The notes: a model not told the origin generated them from the letters alone. 64,000 nucleotides of DNA from Hermatobates lingyangjiaoensis (GCA_026182355.1 JAPFBL010000169.1:682001-746000), one strand, 5' to 3'; counted from the first letter of the stretch, positions 31,110 through 42,989 are shown. Made by a program: numbers and translations.

Positions 31110-31285
31110 GCGTTTTTATTATGTCTGTTGCGTGATGTAGTAATCGTGCTGCCCGCCTCCGCGAGGTCCACCTCGGACGCCCCATGCTTGGTGGGTAAAG
31201 CATGGGGTGACAAAAGGGTAGCACGTATCAAGCGTCAGCCTGGTTTGGTTTTTGCGGTGTGGTAGCCGGAAGGCTTGGGAACACC
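31110..31285. repeat. GC-rich repeat fragment
   Basis: GCCTCCGCGAGGTCCACCTCGG near 31156 recurs inverted at 59040-59070; both copies lie beside SINE sequence. CCCCATGCTT and AAGCATGGGG form a small inverted repeat at about 31180-31208. Confidence 0.5.
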
Positions 31286-31665
31286 GGTGAATCAAAACAG
31301 GACTGGTAGGTCTGGGGTTCGATACCCACTCTGGCCTTCGATTTATCCAAACGGGAGGAGAAGAAAATCTGAGAATGTTGTTCCTTGAAGACGGCGTTAA
31401 GCCTGTTTCGACTTGCTCTGTACTTTAGTCTCTCGAATATACCAACAAAAATGATTTTAAGCCGTCGGTCCCGAGCGTGTACGATGTCAGGTTCTCGTTA
31501 AACATCTCTACTTTAAGTACAGTAGAGTTAGACAAAATTTAGTAATCCCAACGTAAAATGTCCATTGCGTCGTATCACTAAGGGTTAATGTTCGGCTTAA
31601 ATGTGTTCTTCTCTCGATGTAGTGCTACTGCAACCTCACCAAAGCTAACCTAACATATTGTAACG
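31285..31665 (+). mobile_element. tRNA-derived SINE
   Basis: Box B GGGGTTCGATACC near 31316, then the shared body (CGGGAGGAGAAG, TCCTTGAAGACGGCG, GATGTCAGGTTCTCGTTAA, CGTATCACTAAGGG) and a degraded CTAACCTAAC end. Confidence 0.65.
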
Positions 31666-31995
31666 AATTTCTGGATTAGTGATGCCCAGCTGTTTTAGGA
31701 TAATTTATCTCTCCATTAAAAAGTGACAACAAGTGGGAGGAAGGAAAACAATTCAACTCTGTCCGTTCTTTATCATAATAATCACTCATAATATTTTGGA
31801 CGCTGTTCTTTTTGGCTTATGTGTTTATAGGGGTATCAATATGTACACAATTTATATTATTATATAAATAATAATACAATATGAATAGATATATTATCTA
31901 TTCGTTTATAATTATCACATATTTTCAATATTTAGACATAATATAACACTTGTTTCATTAATTACTTCACGTGTTTGTTTATTGTGATTTTTTTT
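31666..31995. other. AT-rich intron sequence
   Basis: Nothing recognised. Confidence 0.4.
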
Positions 31996-31998
31996 GTC

Positions 31999-31999
31999 A

Positions 32000-32060
<61 letters not shown>
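31999..32060. repeat. (TA)n microsatellite
   Basis: About 60 bp of TA, the left border of the PLE-A array. Confidence 0.92.
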
Positions 32061-32064
<4 letters not shown>

Positions 32065-32645
32065 AGATTTTGACCATAAACACCTGAAATAATAATCAAT
32101 GTTCAAACCACAATAAGAAATGAAAATAAAAGAATAAGATCGTTCAACTGTAAGAATCGGTCTGTTCAGAGTCAAATCCCAAGATAAAGTTGAAATTTGA
32201 CTGTGATGAAGACCGATTGTTACAGTTGAAAGGTCTTAGTCAGAGTCAAATCCCATGATGAAGTTGAAATATGACTGTGATGAAGACCGATTGTTACAGT
32301 TGAAAGGTCTTAGCCAGAGTCAAATCCCAAGATGAAGTTGAAATATGACTGTGATGAAGACCGATTGTTACAGTTGAAAGGTCTTAGTCAGAGTCAAATC
32401 CCAAGATGAAGTTGAAATATGACTGTGATGAAGACCGATTGTTACAGTTGAAAGGTCTTAGTCAGAGTCAAATCCCAAGATGAAGTTGAAATATGACTGT
32501 GATGAAGACCGATTGTTACAGTTGAAAGGTCTTAGTCAGAGTCAAATCCCATGATGAAGTTGAGATTTGACTGTGATGAAGACCGATTGTTACGGTAGAA
32601 AGGTCTTAGTCTTATATCCCATTTCATATTGTTGTTTAATCATTT
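32065..32645. mobile_element. PLE-A palindrome with internal tandem array
   Basis: The left arm (about 32070-32170) reads minus and the right end (32600-32640) reads plus, both as PLE-A tails; between them lies a 74-bp tandem array. (TA)n on both outer sides (31999-32060, 32642-32664). Confidence 0.7.
32158..32620 (+). repeat. 74-bp tandem array of PLE-A hammerhead units
   Basis: AGGTCTTAG starts recur at 32231, 32305, 32379, 32453, 32527 and 32601, an exact 74-bp period. Each unit contains GACT, GTGATGA, A, GACCG-loop-CAGTT, GAAA, GGTCTT, AGTC: the PLE-A block with the first core C changed to G in every full unit. In the hammerhead that C pairs with the core G8, so these should be inactive. 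Confidence 0.85.
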
Positions 32646-32664
32646 ATATATATATATATATATC

Positions 32665-32970
32665 CCACAATTAAAAGAAACGGTCCAGCGGACTTTTTTA
32701 AATAAAATAAATTAAAAACGAAGGAAACACACAGAAAGACACAGACATAACTCACATCGATACTTCGACCATCGTCGTCATCAGGAGGTGAGAAGAGCGA
32801 AGAGTCCCGCAGGAAGGCAGGGCGGTGACTCTGTTGGTGACAGAGTCACCCGCCTTCCTGCGGGACTCTTCGCTCTTCTCACCTCCTGATGATACGATGG
32901 TCGAAATATCGATGTGAGTTATGTCTGTGTCTTTCTATGTGTTTCCTTGTTTTTAATTTATTTTATATAT
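32665..32970. mobile_element. Palindrome of two PLE ends (ATAT family)
   Basis: Second copy of the 11.1-11.5 kb unit. Minus core 32751-32793 and plus core 32877-32919 (CTGATGA, stem ending GGTC, GAAA, ATAT, C, GATGTGAG). Centre turns at GACTCTGTTGGTGACAGAGTC. (TA)n at 32642-32664. Confidence 0.68.
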
Positions 32971-32979
32971 ATTACAGAT

Positions 32980-33290
32980 ACAAGGCTAGAGGGTAGAAGA
33001 TAGGTCCCTGTGGCCGGTAGTGACCTGTCCACCCACTCCTGTTACCATTCTTACTTCCTCCTTTCCCAATTTCCGCTAGATCCAGTAAACTCTCATTCGG
33101 TATTTTAACCCTGTTAGGATAGTTTCGTTAGTTCTTACCTCATGATAGCTAATGTAAGCCAACAGCTCGTTACTTTCCAGTTTCAAGTACTTAATTATTA
33201 TCTGTAGTCGTAGTGTTTGTTTTAATAGTGTTAGTTTTTCCGTTATAACTGATTTAAATAGAGTTTAGTGAATCACTTCATCATCTACAT
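32980..33290 (+). mobile_element. Probable PLE 5' region
   Basis: Non-coding sequence leading to a PLE N-terminal ORF fragment that resumes at 33745 after the hAT insertion. Assigned by continuity only. Confidence 0.4.
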
Positions 33291-33744
33291 CAGTGTTTCC
33301 CAAAGTGGGCGGTACCACCCCCTTGGGGGCGGTGCTTTGATATCGGGGGGCGCTAATGCAAAAAGAAGGATTTGGGGATTCTATTTCCATAAATTGAAAA
33401 TGTTCATGCAATATAATTTCTAAATTTAAGTGAAAGCACGACATGTAAACTTCTAGGAAAGGGTTTCTTAAAATTATTTGTTTTGATAATTCATTTTTAT
33501 GTTAAAAGTATATTCTCACCTAAGTTTCTTTTATTGTCTATTAATTTTTTTGCATAAATATGCTATGAAGTAATACATCTATTGGATTCTACATAATTAT
33601 TCGATTAGTAATTATTTTAATTAAATTATTAAAATATTACTTATTTGGTTATTTAGTCTAGGAATGTGATTATTATTCAAGGGTGTTGACTTATAGGTTT
33701 ATGGACCAAGGGGGCGGTAACTCGAAAAAGTTTGGGAAACACTA
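33291..33744. mobile_element. hAT-type MITE, inverted copy, 454 bp
   Basis: CAGTGTTTCCCAAAGTGGGC at the left end and GGGAAACACTA at the right. Flanks ATCTACAT and ATCTACTT (7 of 8 equal) are the target duplication. Same family as 17806-18233, opposite orientation, and inserted just before a PLE start codon. Confidence 0.88.
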
Positions 33745-33756
33745 ATCTACTTCTTG

Positions 33757-33949
33757 ATGTCTCTATCCGAACTTCTTTGGAAAATATCTATGACTCACCG
33801 TAAACTAGTTAGAAGACTAGAAAATCTCAGTAAAAAAAGTAGTCAATGCAGAAGCTGCTGTTAGCTGTAACACTATATGTTTGAAAGAATGCTTCCTACC
33901 ATCATATACTAATATACGTAAATATATCAATGCGTGTATAACACGTTAA
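33757..33949 (+). pseudogene. PLE ORF N-terminal fragment, frameshifted
   Basis: ATG at 33757 gives MSLSELLWKI, then HRKLVRRLENLSKK; one extra base shifts the frame, after which VVNAEAAVS, NTICLKE, SYTNIRKYINA and a stop follow. It matches the PLE N-terminal blocks at 1427 and 50557. Unlike those copies it is not cut by a (TA)n tract and continues past the TNI codons, showing the undisturbed sequence (ACTAATATACG) where others turn into TA repeats. A second stop or frame problem ends it soon after. It is a relic and has no RT domain downstream. Confidence 0.6.
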
Positions 33950-34628
33950 GTAAGCACGTCTACAACTATATTTCTGTCACATAATATTAGAACCTCTTTT
34001 GTGATAACTGTCAAATTTTCCAGCATTTTACCAGCTCAGGTAAACGACAAAGAATTTAGAGACCCTAAAGCACCACCAATTTACAGATATAAAGGCATCA
34101 ATAATTATTACATTTAATCATTACGTTTTGATTGATAAATATTTATATTATTTCAAATCAGCGACTGCAAGTATCTTTCCTGGAGATATGTTATGTTAAT
34201 TTCTTTCCTTCGACACTATTTCTTGGTTTAAAAAACCCAAATTTAACTTGACCTCATTGTTTTTTAACACGATTCAGGTGGAGTGATATTGCTTGGAAAC
34301 ATTATGTTGAACTATTCATATGTAGTGCAGACTGAATCAAATACATAATGCAAAGGGAATTCCATTTATTTTTCCTGAAGAGTATTAAATCCCAATTGAA
34401 AATTCCTGCACGTTTACTAGGATTGAATGTTTAAATCCTCGGTGAAACTACATTCCCAGATTACATTCATCTGATGACATGTGTGTACGTTTCTAACAAA
34501 CCAAACGAGAAAATTATGCCATGTATCGTTTGTACGTAAAGTATAGATTTCTATGTCAGATCATTAAGTCTTTTTTTTTTCTAATCTAAAATTTAAGTAG
34601 TTCATTTTCTATTGAATATATTGAGAAC
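33950..34628. other. Intron sequence
   Basis: Nothing recognised. Confidence 0.4.
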
Positions 34629-34629
34629 G

Positions 34630-34858
34630 TGTTAGGTTAGGTTACGTGAACTGAAGTATATTTAGAATAGGGATCTTTAATGAGCACTTGATACCTTACA
34701 GGCTCTGGACAGACGGTTTAATGTCCCCACCGAGGTATAACAGACTCCAATTTATTCACCTCCCACATGAATGAACTGAGGGCCAGAGTAGGTATCAATC
34801 TCCCTGATTTACCAGTCCAAAGGTGAGTGCGTAAGCCACTGGGCTACCCTGACCCCAA
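34630..34858 (-). mobile_element. tRNA-derived SINE, minus strand
   Basis: Reading minus: GTAGCCCAGTGGCTTACG (box A) near 34850, a degraded box B (GGGAGATTGATACC) near 34800, GTGGGAGGTGAATAAATTGG, and a CCTAACCTAAC tail at about 34632. Confidence 0.68.
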
Positions 34859-36000
34859 AATTATACGATAAATGGTCCTGACATGTTAGTAACTGATACA
34901 GAGACTGTTGGGAACTAACAGTGTAGTTATGCGCACGCTAAGTTCCAAGGTGAGAAATTGCAACAAATAAAAAAAGTAAGAGAGAAGTGATAAAGTAGTA
35001 TATAAAGGAACTACTAGACTCAGCTTGACTTAAAGTAATATAGCAAGTTATAAATAAATAAGGTAGAGGTAACTGATTATCTATAACAATTTTAAGAACT
35101 CTTATTCGTGGGTGTTAATGTCATGTTGAAAATTAACAATTCGACACTAAGTAACAATAAGAAACCATAACAAATTATTCATTTTTTTAAAGTAATGCAA
35201 TACACTCGTGCAAATATAAACTACATGAAGTATAAAAACCGCAAGAAAAAAAGCAAAAAATTAGAAATAAAAGTTCTAGGACCTCTCAATTTATATCAGC
35301 AGAGAGCAAAGAAAGTAAAAACAAAGAAGATAATATAAAAGTTATGCAGATGGAAGGTAACCATATTTGAACATATGTTATGATAGGTTTCTTTGTACAG
35401 CTCTAACTTGTCTGCAAGGCCAAAAACTAATAATACAAAAAAAAATCTAAGTTCAAGGTTCCTTTTAAAAAAACTCAAATCCTTAATTAGTGTTAACAAG
35501 TATCTTAGGGTTTGTTTCAACAAACTGGTGACCAGTCTAGCCGTTCTGTGACTTGGCAGTGCTGTTTATTCATAAAGTTGTGTCAACAATCACTATTTTG
35601 TCTCGTGTCGGCTTGGAAAGGTGGTGTTCATAGCTTGCAATGACAAATCAATGTAGACTTTAACACTGAATGTTTTAATGATACGATAAATGGGTGTTTT
35701 AGTTTTGGACCTGCCATTAAGGTCCACCTGTTGCTCTATAATTATTATCTTTTAATGGACAGCTTTACTCTACATAGTTGTATAACATATCAATACGGAT
35801 CAATTTAAATCGCACATCTCCCATCATAAGAGACTTATTTGAAAGTTCTATTTTTCTTAATAGAATGAGAATTGGAAGACACTTCCAATTACATTAATAT
35901 TTTGACGAACAACGTATAAAGATCATATTAAAAACTATAGAAAATTGAAAAAAAAAATAAAGAAAAACAATAAATATTTTTATCGCTATTGCACATATAT
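34859..36000. other. Intron sequence
   Basis: No gene, RNA or named repeat seen. A 75-codon minus frame at about 35296-35523 is hydrophobic but unsupported. Confidence 0.4.
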
Positions 36001-36004
36001 TATA

Positions 36005-36145
36005 GATAACAAGATTTCACAATAAACACGTGAAATAAACGTTAAGGTCCAAACAAATAGTAAGAAATTAGAAAAATACTAAGATCTTTATACCATAACA
36101 AGCGGCCGTCGTCAGATTCAGTTTGACTCTGACTAAAACCAATTA
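36005..36145 (-). mobile_element. PLE-A 3' end fused to PLE-C
   Basis: Minus strand PLE-A tail with a mutated hammerhead block (GACGACGGCC..TGTTATGGT, AAAGATCTTAGTA). It joins at about 36145 to a plus-strand PLE-C 3' end, a chimeric fold-back. Confidence 0.55.
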
Positions 36146-36536
36146 AGCCTACATTGACAGGACCCCCAGGCAATATGAATAACAAGTTGCAACCTTACAC
36201 TTGTCACAGTGGACTTGTTTTGTTTTTTCACAAAGTTCATCTAGTTCTATTAACCTCTAAATTTTATTGCTTTTAATGTCTGTTTAACCGTTGGAAAAAT
36301 TGTTATTGTGTGAATTTAATCTGTTTGATAATGATCTATATACCTGAAGATGATTTCCGAGAAAATCGAAAGCTCGTAAGTATAAAAATATAATATTATT
36401 GATTAAGCTACAAAATTATTTCTTTGATGTCTCTGGGAAACTCCTCCACGAAATCACTCCCCTACCAGAAAAAATAGTAAGAAAACTAGAAAAAACGAGC
36501 AAAAAAGTCGTAAATGCGGAAGCTGCCATCTACTTT

Positions 36537-36571
<35 letters not shown>
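36146..36571 (+). mobile_element. PLE-C 3' end running into a new ORF start
   Basis: Matches 50276-50700: last ORF codons (ACAGGACCCCCAGG), 3' UTR, hammerhead (36341-36378), then an N-terminal ORF block (VRKLEKTSKK, VVNAEAA-IYFN) and (TA)n at 36539-36571. The order 3' end then 5' coding start implies a tandem template. Confidence 0.7.
36341..36378 (+). ncRNA. PLE-C hammerhead
   Basis: TAC, CTGAAGA, T, GATTT-loop-AAATC, GAAA, AGCT as stem III, C as the cleavage nucleotide, GTA pairing with TAC. All core positions are kept; the T before stem II is the family's extra base. Confidence 0.65.
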
Positions 36572-36572
<1 letters not shown>

Positions 36573-36574
36573 TA

Positions 36575-36790
36575 TCATCAACAAAACGATCCACAAAGGA
36601 CAACAAACGTTTCAGAGTAAACTATATGTACACAGTAAATAGAAAAACACACAGTCTCTAATTTTCGGCTTAACTGTCATCAGGAGAGAAGAGATAGGGA
36701 CACTAAATGCACTAAAGAAGAGACCGGTCGAGAATAACCACTCTAACCCTCGATTTGTAAGTGCGCTTGGTTGGTATACCATATACAATA
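36575..36790 (-). mobile_element. PLE end, GAGA/TCTC family
   Basis: Minus-strand tail and core at 36655-36687: TCTC, CTGATGA, C, weak stem II ending GCC, GAAA, AATT, A, GAGA. Left side abuts (TA)n. Confidence 0.58.
36655..36687 (-). ncRNA. Hammerhead-like core (AATT type)
   Basis: Intact CTGATGA and GAAA; a 4-bp stem I TCTC/GAGA; AATT at stem III with A as the cleavage nucleotide. Stem II is poor in this copy. Confidence 0.55.
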
Positions 36791-37794
36791 TACTAGACTA
36801 CAATATACTATTTATTTTCATTTATGAAAATAAAAAGATAAAAACAGATGTCCTATAACAGACCAAAATTTGTAGTCACATTAAATGTTAAAATTTAATT
36901 ATTACTTTTCAGAATAAAGTCATAGTAACTTGATTTCTGAGTTATTTTTATTGAATGCAATATTTTTTTCATTTTTCAAACATTAAATGTCACGTTTATT
37001 AAGGGGTGCTATTATGAGGCCACCTACTGACCTTTGCCCCGAGAAAGCGACCCTTCAGTCAAAATAATAGCCCACCGCTGGAATATACGATTAGGAAGGA
37101 GTCCTAGCAGAGGACTCGGGAAACAAGGCGTGATGGAGAAGCGTGTCGAAAACTGTTATGAAAACACCGACCCTGGGCGTCAGGAGAATTAGAAGAAGTC
37201 CATGAGCAGCATCATCAGCAATGGCTGCTATGAAGTAGGCGTGTCAAAATGGCTCTCGCTAAGTCATCAGTCAGCTGACGTCATCCCTAATCGAGCGATC
37301 CCTTTTATAACTACCAGCTTGCACTTAAAGTGAGTTAATAATTCCTGAACAGTTTCAGAGTGACAGGCAACTGAAGTACGATTCAAATTTCAAGACCACA
37401 CCGCGTCGCTTAGACGTCGCTTATCTAAGCGATTCCGACCATACACCACACCCCGCACTCCTAACAACACGACCACTTCTAATAATAAAAATTATTGCGA
37501 AGAATTCTCTCCACTTATTTAATAGCTATTTCTCTCTTATTTTCTATATTAAATTTATTTACGAAAATAAAATATAATAATAATAATGGTAATTATAGCG
37601 TATATGTTTCAGTATTATAAAGAAACCTTTTATAAATTAATTAGAAAGAATAAAAATAATTAAAAAAAATTATAAAAAGTAAATCAAAAGAGAGTTTGTA
37701 CGACTGCAGAGATAAAATTGAGTCAATCTTTCTATATAAAGAAGGTCATTACATGCATTAAATTTTCTTACCAAAATATACATAGATATACATA
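36791..37794. other. Intron, with a GC-richer block at 37.01-37.34 kb
   Basis: Bases 37010-37340 are clearly less AT-rich than their surroundings, with CAGTCAGCTGACG and similar words, but show no frame or known motif. The remainder is AT-rich. Confidence 0.4.
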
Positions 37795-38054
37795 TCAGCC
37801 GCTTATTTTGAAAGTGGCCTAATTCCATTTATGTTAAAATCGAGATATTTAAGGGTTTGCGTTTTACAAAATTTAAAAATATTGTCATTTTATTTATCAA
37901 CTAATTTTTGTTATAAAAAAACTTAGTAATTTTAAATAAATTTTGTACAATTTGCTGCAAAAGGTAATGATAACGTAAAAATGTAACTATTTAAATAGCT
38001 AGCTAAATTTTTTTGGAAAATGGAATTAGGCCACTTTCAAAATAAACGGCTCAT
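37795..38054. mobile_element. MITE, near-identical to 22.7 kb copy
   Basis: Same termini (CAGCCGCTTATTTTGAAA ... TTTCAAAATAAACGGCTCAT) and interior; only a few substitutions against 22713-22973. The left terminus begins CAG rather than GAG. Confidence 0.8.
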
Positions 38055-38084
38055 ATGGTATATGCAAAGATATCACAATAAGCA

Positions 38085-38530
38085 ATGAAGAATAAAACCA
38101 CAAAGACTTGTGATTTTATACTACATATACTTATATATAAGGAGAAAAAAAGCCATCTTTTAACTGTAACAAGGAGTCGTTGTCAAAGTTACATGTAGTC
38201 GTCAGAGTATTTTAATGATAAGGCAATTGACCTTATATTATTAATCTCACCATTAAGAAATTCAGGGGAGCACACTCTTAACGCCCTCAAAAAAACATGT
38301 TTTTAAAAACAGAAATTTTAACACATCTTGTATGGGAGGAGTAAAATTGGACATACGTAAGTACATTAGTAGGTTTTCTATATACAGTATAACGTTACTC
38401 TTTAGGTAACCTATGGATCAGGACATCCAAGAAAGGCAAATTAAAACTTACTTCTTTAATTGTGAACTGGATTGCCAGCACTAATGACTAATGATAAAAT
38501 TAAAGTCATTAGTGCCGACAATCTAATTCG
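38085..38530 (-). pseudogene. PLE-A RT fragment, broken
   Basis: Minus-strand copy of part of the PLE-A ORF: it aligns with 16770-17050, the segment after RT motif C (NLPFLDV-like block, VYRKPTN, then the helical linker). Indels and stops break the frame. On the left it abuts a degraded PLE-A tail (CTTTTAACTGTAACAAGGAG near 38160), with the GIY-YIG coding part deleted. On the right it ends in a short palindrome (CATTAGT...ACTAATG near 38485-38510). Non-functional. It shows that internal deletion between ORF and tail is common in this family. Confidence 0.68.
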
Positions 38531-38639
38531 CACGAATTCCCTCTACCGAGTCCATCATTTTGAGACTTGCCTGGATGGCAACTATATACGTTAAAATAAC
38601 AATCAAAAACGTTACATTGGGGGATTTTAAAAATTACGT

Positions 38640-40690
38640 CACCATACAAAAAAATCTGGGGTGGCCCACAATCAACTTTACTATAAGTTTGCACAAGATC
38701 AAACTTCTTGGTTATATAACATATAATGTCCCATAGAGGCATAATATAATGTCTAAATGGAAGATATTATTAGTTTTTCATTCCTAGACGTTGATCCACT
38801 TATCAATACAAATGCTTAGTTTTGTATGTCACACCATTCATGCTTATACTATTATTGATACAACTACAGCAGGTGTAACATTTTTGAAAAGCAAAAGAGA
38901 AGATTTCATGTTACGAAATAATCTGTTACAGGAGAACATGGCTTTTGTTCCAATAGCCAGTGGATCTCTTACATACTCGTAGTTTACCTGATCTCCTTCT
39001 ACACTGAATATTTAAGACAAATTTTCCCATTTAAAATTTCAAAACATTTCTGTTTTGCCTGAAAAAATATCAGAGAGATGTAAAAAAAAATGCTGTTTTC
39101 TAAGATAATTTTTAATTTATGATATATGATAATTATTTTTCATTTTTGGTATTTCATAAAATTATTATACCGGAACTGAATGGAATTTTAGTGTTTTTTT
39201 AAAAAATCACTTTTCTTTCCATTTATTTTTTTTTAAATCATAAAAAGCCAGTTCACTTTGAACGGTGTTGTTTTTTTCCTGTATACTGTACTCTGTTATA
39301 ACATTGCTGTAAATGAATATTGAGAAAAAATATATTAGTAATTAGCAACTTTTACATACTCAAATCAAATTCAAAGCCGACTTTTCAGTATAATTTAAAA
39401 TTTTTATTGCTGGAAGCTTAAAATTTTTAAAAATAGTAGATTTTAAAAAAAATAACAGATTTTATTAGACTTGAATAGTGAAAAAAACTAGATATTTGTC
39501 AACAAACATAAATCCTCTTTCTTGAATAAAGAGTCCATTCGTCACACTTCAATATTGCCTAAAGATACTATGATTCAAAAACATAAAAAAATACATCTGA
39601 CACTAGGTTTTGTTCAAGGGTGAAACATATAGATTGATTAGAGCATTTTGTGAGACAAATCCATCATATTATGGAAAGCATCAGCAATGATACACTTGAT
39701 AAGTGTTAATTTCATTCATGTAAGAATTTTATTCTTTTATCTCCCATACTAAATTATTTACACATTTCATTAGACCTTTAATCATCAGTAGATTTAATCA
39801 AAAAATGTCTAAGTCAATATAAACAATGTAAATAAATACAAGTATAACAAGTAGATCATTAGTCCAAGATAAACATTCAGTTTTTATAGCTTTATTACTT
39901 TTTGCCGTAAATGAAGCTTCATTAATTTTTTTATATAAATTGCTAATTTTTTGCTTAATATATTGGAAAAATTTAATTGTTTTTTAATGAGCCATTTAGC
40001 ATTAAGAAAACATTATATGAAAACAGAAATTTTCCTTAACGCCATTTGATTAACGTAATTTTAAAACAAGTTCGTTCAACTCACTCTCCACATAATATTC
40101 TATTTTTAGCATAATTTTATTTTGATCCGCCAAACAGTGTGACTTGAATCGCTCTCACATGCTTTGAGATTGAATTATAAGTCAAAATGTTTATATCATA
40201 TTAAAAAAAAAATTGCTTATATTTTAAAAATCTGACGATATTTTTTGTTTATTAGTTTTTTAGCTTCAAAAGTAGCAACGATTTAAAGACTCTAGAATTA
40301 GTAGTCTAGGAAAAAAAAATGTTCTCTGAAAACAGATTTTTGGCAAAAAAATGACTTTCCGATCATGCATAATTGCTCCCAAACTATACAGCACATCTAC
40401 TCTATGAGGCCTATTACTATGTAAAATATTAATGTGATCCATCAAAGATTGTGGACTGTATCGCGTCAACAAACTTTGGATATACACTCAACCACCCACC
40501 CATACACACGGACATCATTGAAAAACCTTCATAAAACTAATTCTGGGATCTCAAAACATGTAATCAAGTCAAAATCTCGAGATCGAATATTTTCACGATC
40601 ACCACACTTTACTCATAGTAAAGTAAAAAGTAATGGTCATCGTTTCTTAATAACTAAGTTGAGTGAAGGCCCCTACAATTTTTTTTCTCT
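38640..40690 (-). mobile_element. DNA-transposon family, minus copy with both ends
   Basis: Left terminus AAATCTGGGGTGGCCCACAA near 38652 and right terminus AAGTTGAGTGAAGGCCCCTAC near 40656 are inverted repeats flanked by A- or T-rich runs. The interior matches 19.1-21.5 and 23.3-24.6 kb inverted. About 2 kb, no ORF above 95 codons, so non-autonomous or dead. Confidence 0.62.
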
Positions 40691-41109
40691 TTTTTTGTTA
40701 TTTTTTATACATACATTTTAATCAATTATGTATCATTCCCTTTGCATATGTCTATAATCATTTTACAAGTTATGACATGTTGAAATCATACATATTATTA
40801 TCATTATTAAACTAAGCCTCGTAGCATTAGTATCATTAAATTAATTAAAATAGGACAAAAAGGTAAAAGATTAAACGTAATAGACGAAATGGAAATATAT
40901 AAAAAAAAAAATACTGATAACCTAATAAACGAACAAATTAAACACCAGGCAGACATAATATATTTAAACCAATAAAAAACATGAAAAGACGACAGGAAGG
41001 ACAGGACAGAGACGACTTAAAGTTTAAACAAAATAAAACTGTTAGGTAGGAAATTTAGGCATATATATTGCCACCATTAAGTTAAAATAGGTATTTATAT
41101 CCATTTTGA
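40691..41109. other. AT-rich intron sequence
   Basis: Nothing recognised. Confidence 0.4.
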
Positions 41110-41210
41110 AAGGTTACATTAGTCCAATTGATAATGTAGCCATTGCGAAACCGGTCGGGCGACTTCAACAGCGATAGACGAAGTATGACGGTTGATAATA
41201 ACATCTTATT
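41110..41210. repeat. Inverted copy of 6.9 kb segment
   Basis: CATTGCGAAACCGGTCGGGC, GACTTCAACAGCGATAGACG matches the reverse complement of 6925-6985. Confidence 0.55.
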
Positions 41211-41559
41211 AGTATCATCGGACTCGTTCACTCAGTGGCCATAACTGCCATATTGCACATCCGACTGTTCCAACTAAATATAATTTTATGTTTGAAATTA
41301 TTAACTAGTCCTTATGACTGTGCATGTAGAACTATCCCTCACTGATATAATTTTGCGTATGACAGGACAAAAGTCTTTACATTCCATAAGACGATTGTGT
41401 CGCATTCAACTACAATTTTATCAAAGATTTGTATCCATATTTCATATAGTTGATATAACTAACTTGCACATTGAAGATTTAAAGAGAATATTACTGAAGA
41501 CTTCAAAATATTTATATTTGGTGTGATAAACAACAGAATAAATTAACAAAAAAATTTCA
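41211..41559. other. Intron sequence
   Basis: Nothing recognised; a 70-codon frame at 41314-41526 has no supporting motif. Confidence 0.4.
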
Positions 41560-42110
41560 GGGTGATGGAGATCTAGTTTACTAGTTATATACGTCCTTTA
41601 ATATGTAACCAAATAGTCAATTCCTCATACTTCAATATTCAAGTTAATATGGTTCATAAACATTAAGTTTTGTTGAATGGTGAACTATAAAGATTCATTA
41701 GAGAATTTGTTACGCGAATCCACCATACATGGAAAATTCAGGAATTTTCATTGGCAGTGATTTTACATGTAAGACTATAATTCTTCTTATATATTTTATG
41801 TCATTAACTCATTTAAAGCTCTAAATAACAATTTTATTTCAAGAGATTCACACAAACAATTTTTAAGTCAATATAAATAATAAGGATAAATGAAAACAAA
41901 TACGACAAGTACAACATGTAAACCATTAGACCAGGACCAATATTCAGTTTTTATGGTTTAATTGCTCTTTGCCGTAATTTCATGACTATCTTTTCATAAA
42001 TTGCTAATTTCCTATTCAATTTTTGTAAAAAAATTTCATTGGTTATTAGAGAACGTTAAGCGTCAAACATATTTTCTGAAAACCAAAATTGTACTCTAAC
42101 AATTATCTAA
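41560..42110. mobile_element. DNA-transposon family fragment
   Basis: Shares TTCAATATT, AAGTTTTGTTGAATGGTGAA, ATTAGACCAGGACCAATATTC and TTGCTAATTT blocks with 39.5-40.0 kb (inverted) and 20.3-20.7 kb. Confidence 0.5.
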
Positions 42111-42985
42111 AATGAAGTGACTTGAACTATTATCTAAAAAGAATTTGTTCATATGGAAACGTAATTTTTGAAATCCCTCAAGATTAATAAATACCACACT
42201 ATAACAGATTGCTCAAGTAATAAATTCTTTCTTTAGTTGGCCATTTTAAATAGCTGTCATGTATCTAATATATTAATACAATTTAGAATAATGTGATACT
42301 TTTCCGTCAAGGCCCCCGAAACTAGCAAGCCGTTAAACTAAAAAATATACTTACTACTTGCCCGTTGAACTATTGTTTCCAATAAAAGAATGGAGATATA
42401 TTTGGCTGAAGTATATTCCTTAAAATGATTCAATGCAGTTATTAATACATCTGAATAAATCAAAGACTAATCTGATAGAGTCGTTGCAATGATATTTATG
42501 CCCGATAAATGTATTAATTCTGGATTAGTCTTTCGAATCGATTGCTACCTTTGTTCATATTGATCGCAATCTAATTCATATTATGCAAATTAATTATTCG
42601 GTGACAATCCATTCTGGCTTTTGTACCATTCCCGTGTACACAATTAGATCACGATTACAATAAATAGTTTAGGTTTCAAATCGATTCTAATAATTAATTC
42701 CTGATTTAATTAACAATCTAAGATACAACATCTATCAAGATTCTGTTGGAATATCACAATTGTGATTAATTAGAATTTCAATTAAAATATTTGATTTAAG
42801 GAGATATCTGTAGCATACATGGTCCTATTATATGTAATAACATCATATAAATTAATATTTGTCAACTGTTTAGCTGTTAATACATTATAGAAAAGGAAAG
42901 AAAGCACCATTATATATAGTCTATATTGAAATTGTATATTGTTTTTAAAAATATATGTACACTTATTTTCTTTTTTATAGAGGTT
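42111..42985. other. Intron with a trace of PLE tail
   Basis: 42140-42230 resembles the tail next to 520-600 and 6240-6300 (ATTTTTGAAATCCCTCAAGA, CACTATAACAGATTGC). The rest is not recognised. Confidence 0.4.
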
Positions 42986-42989
42986 TGGT

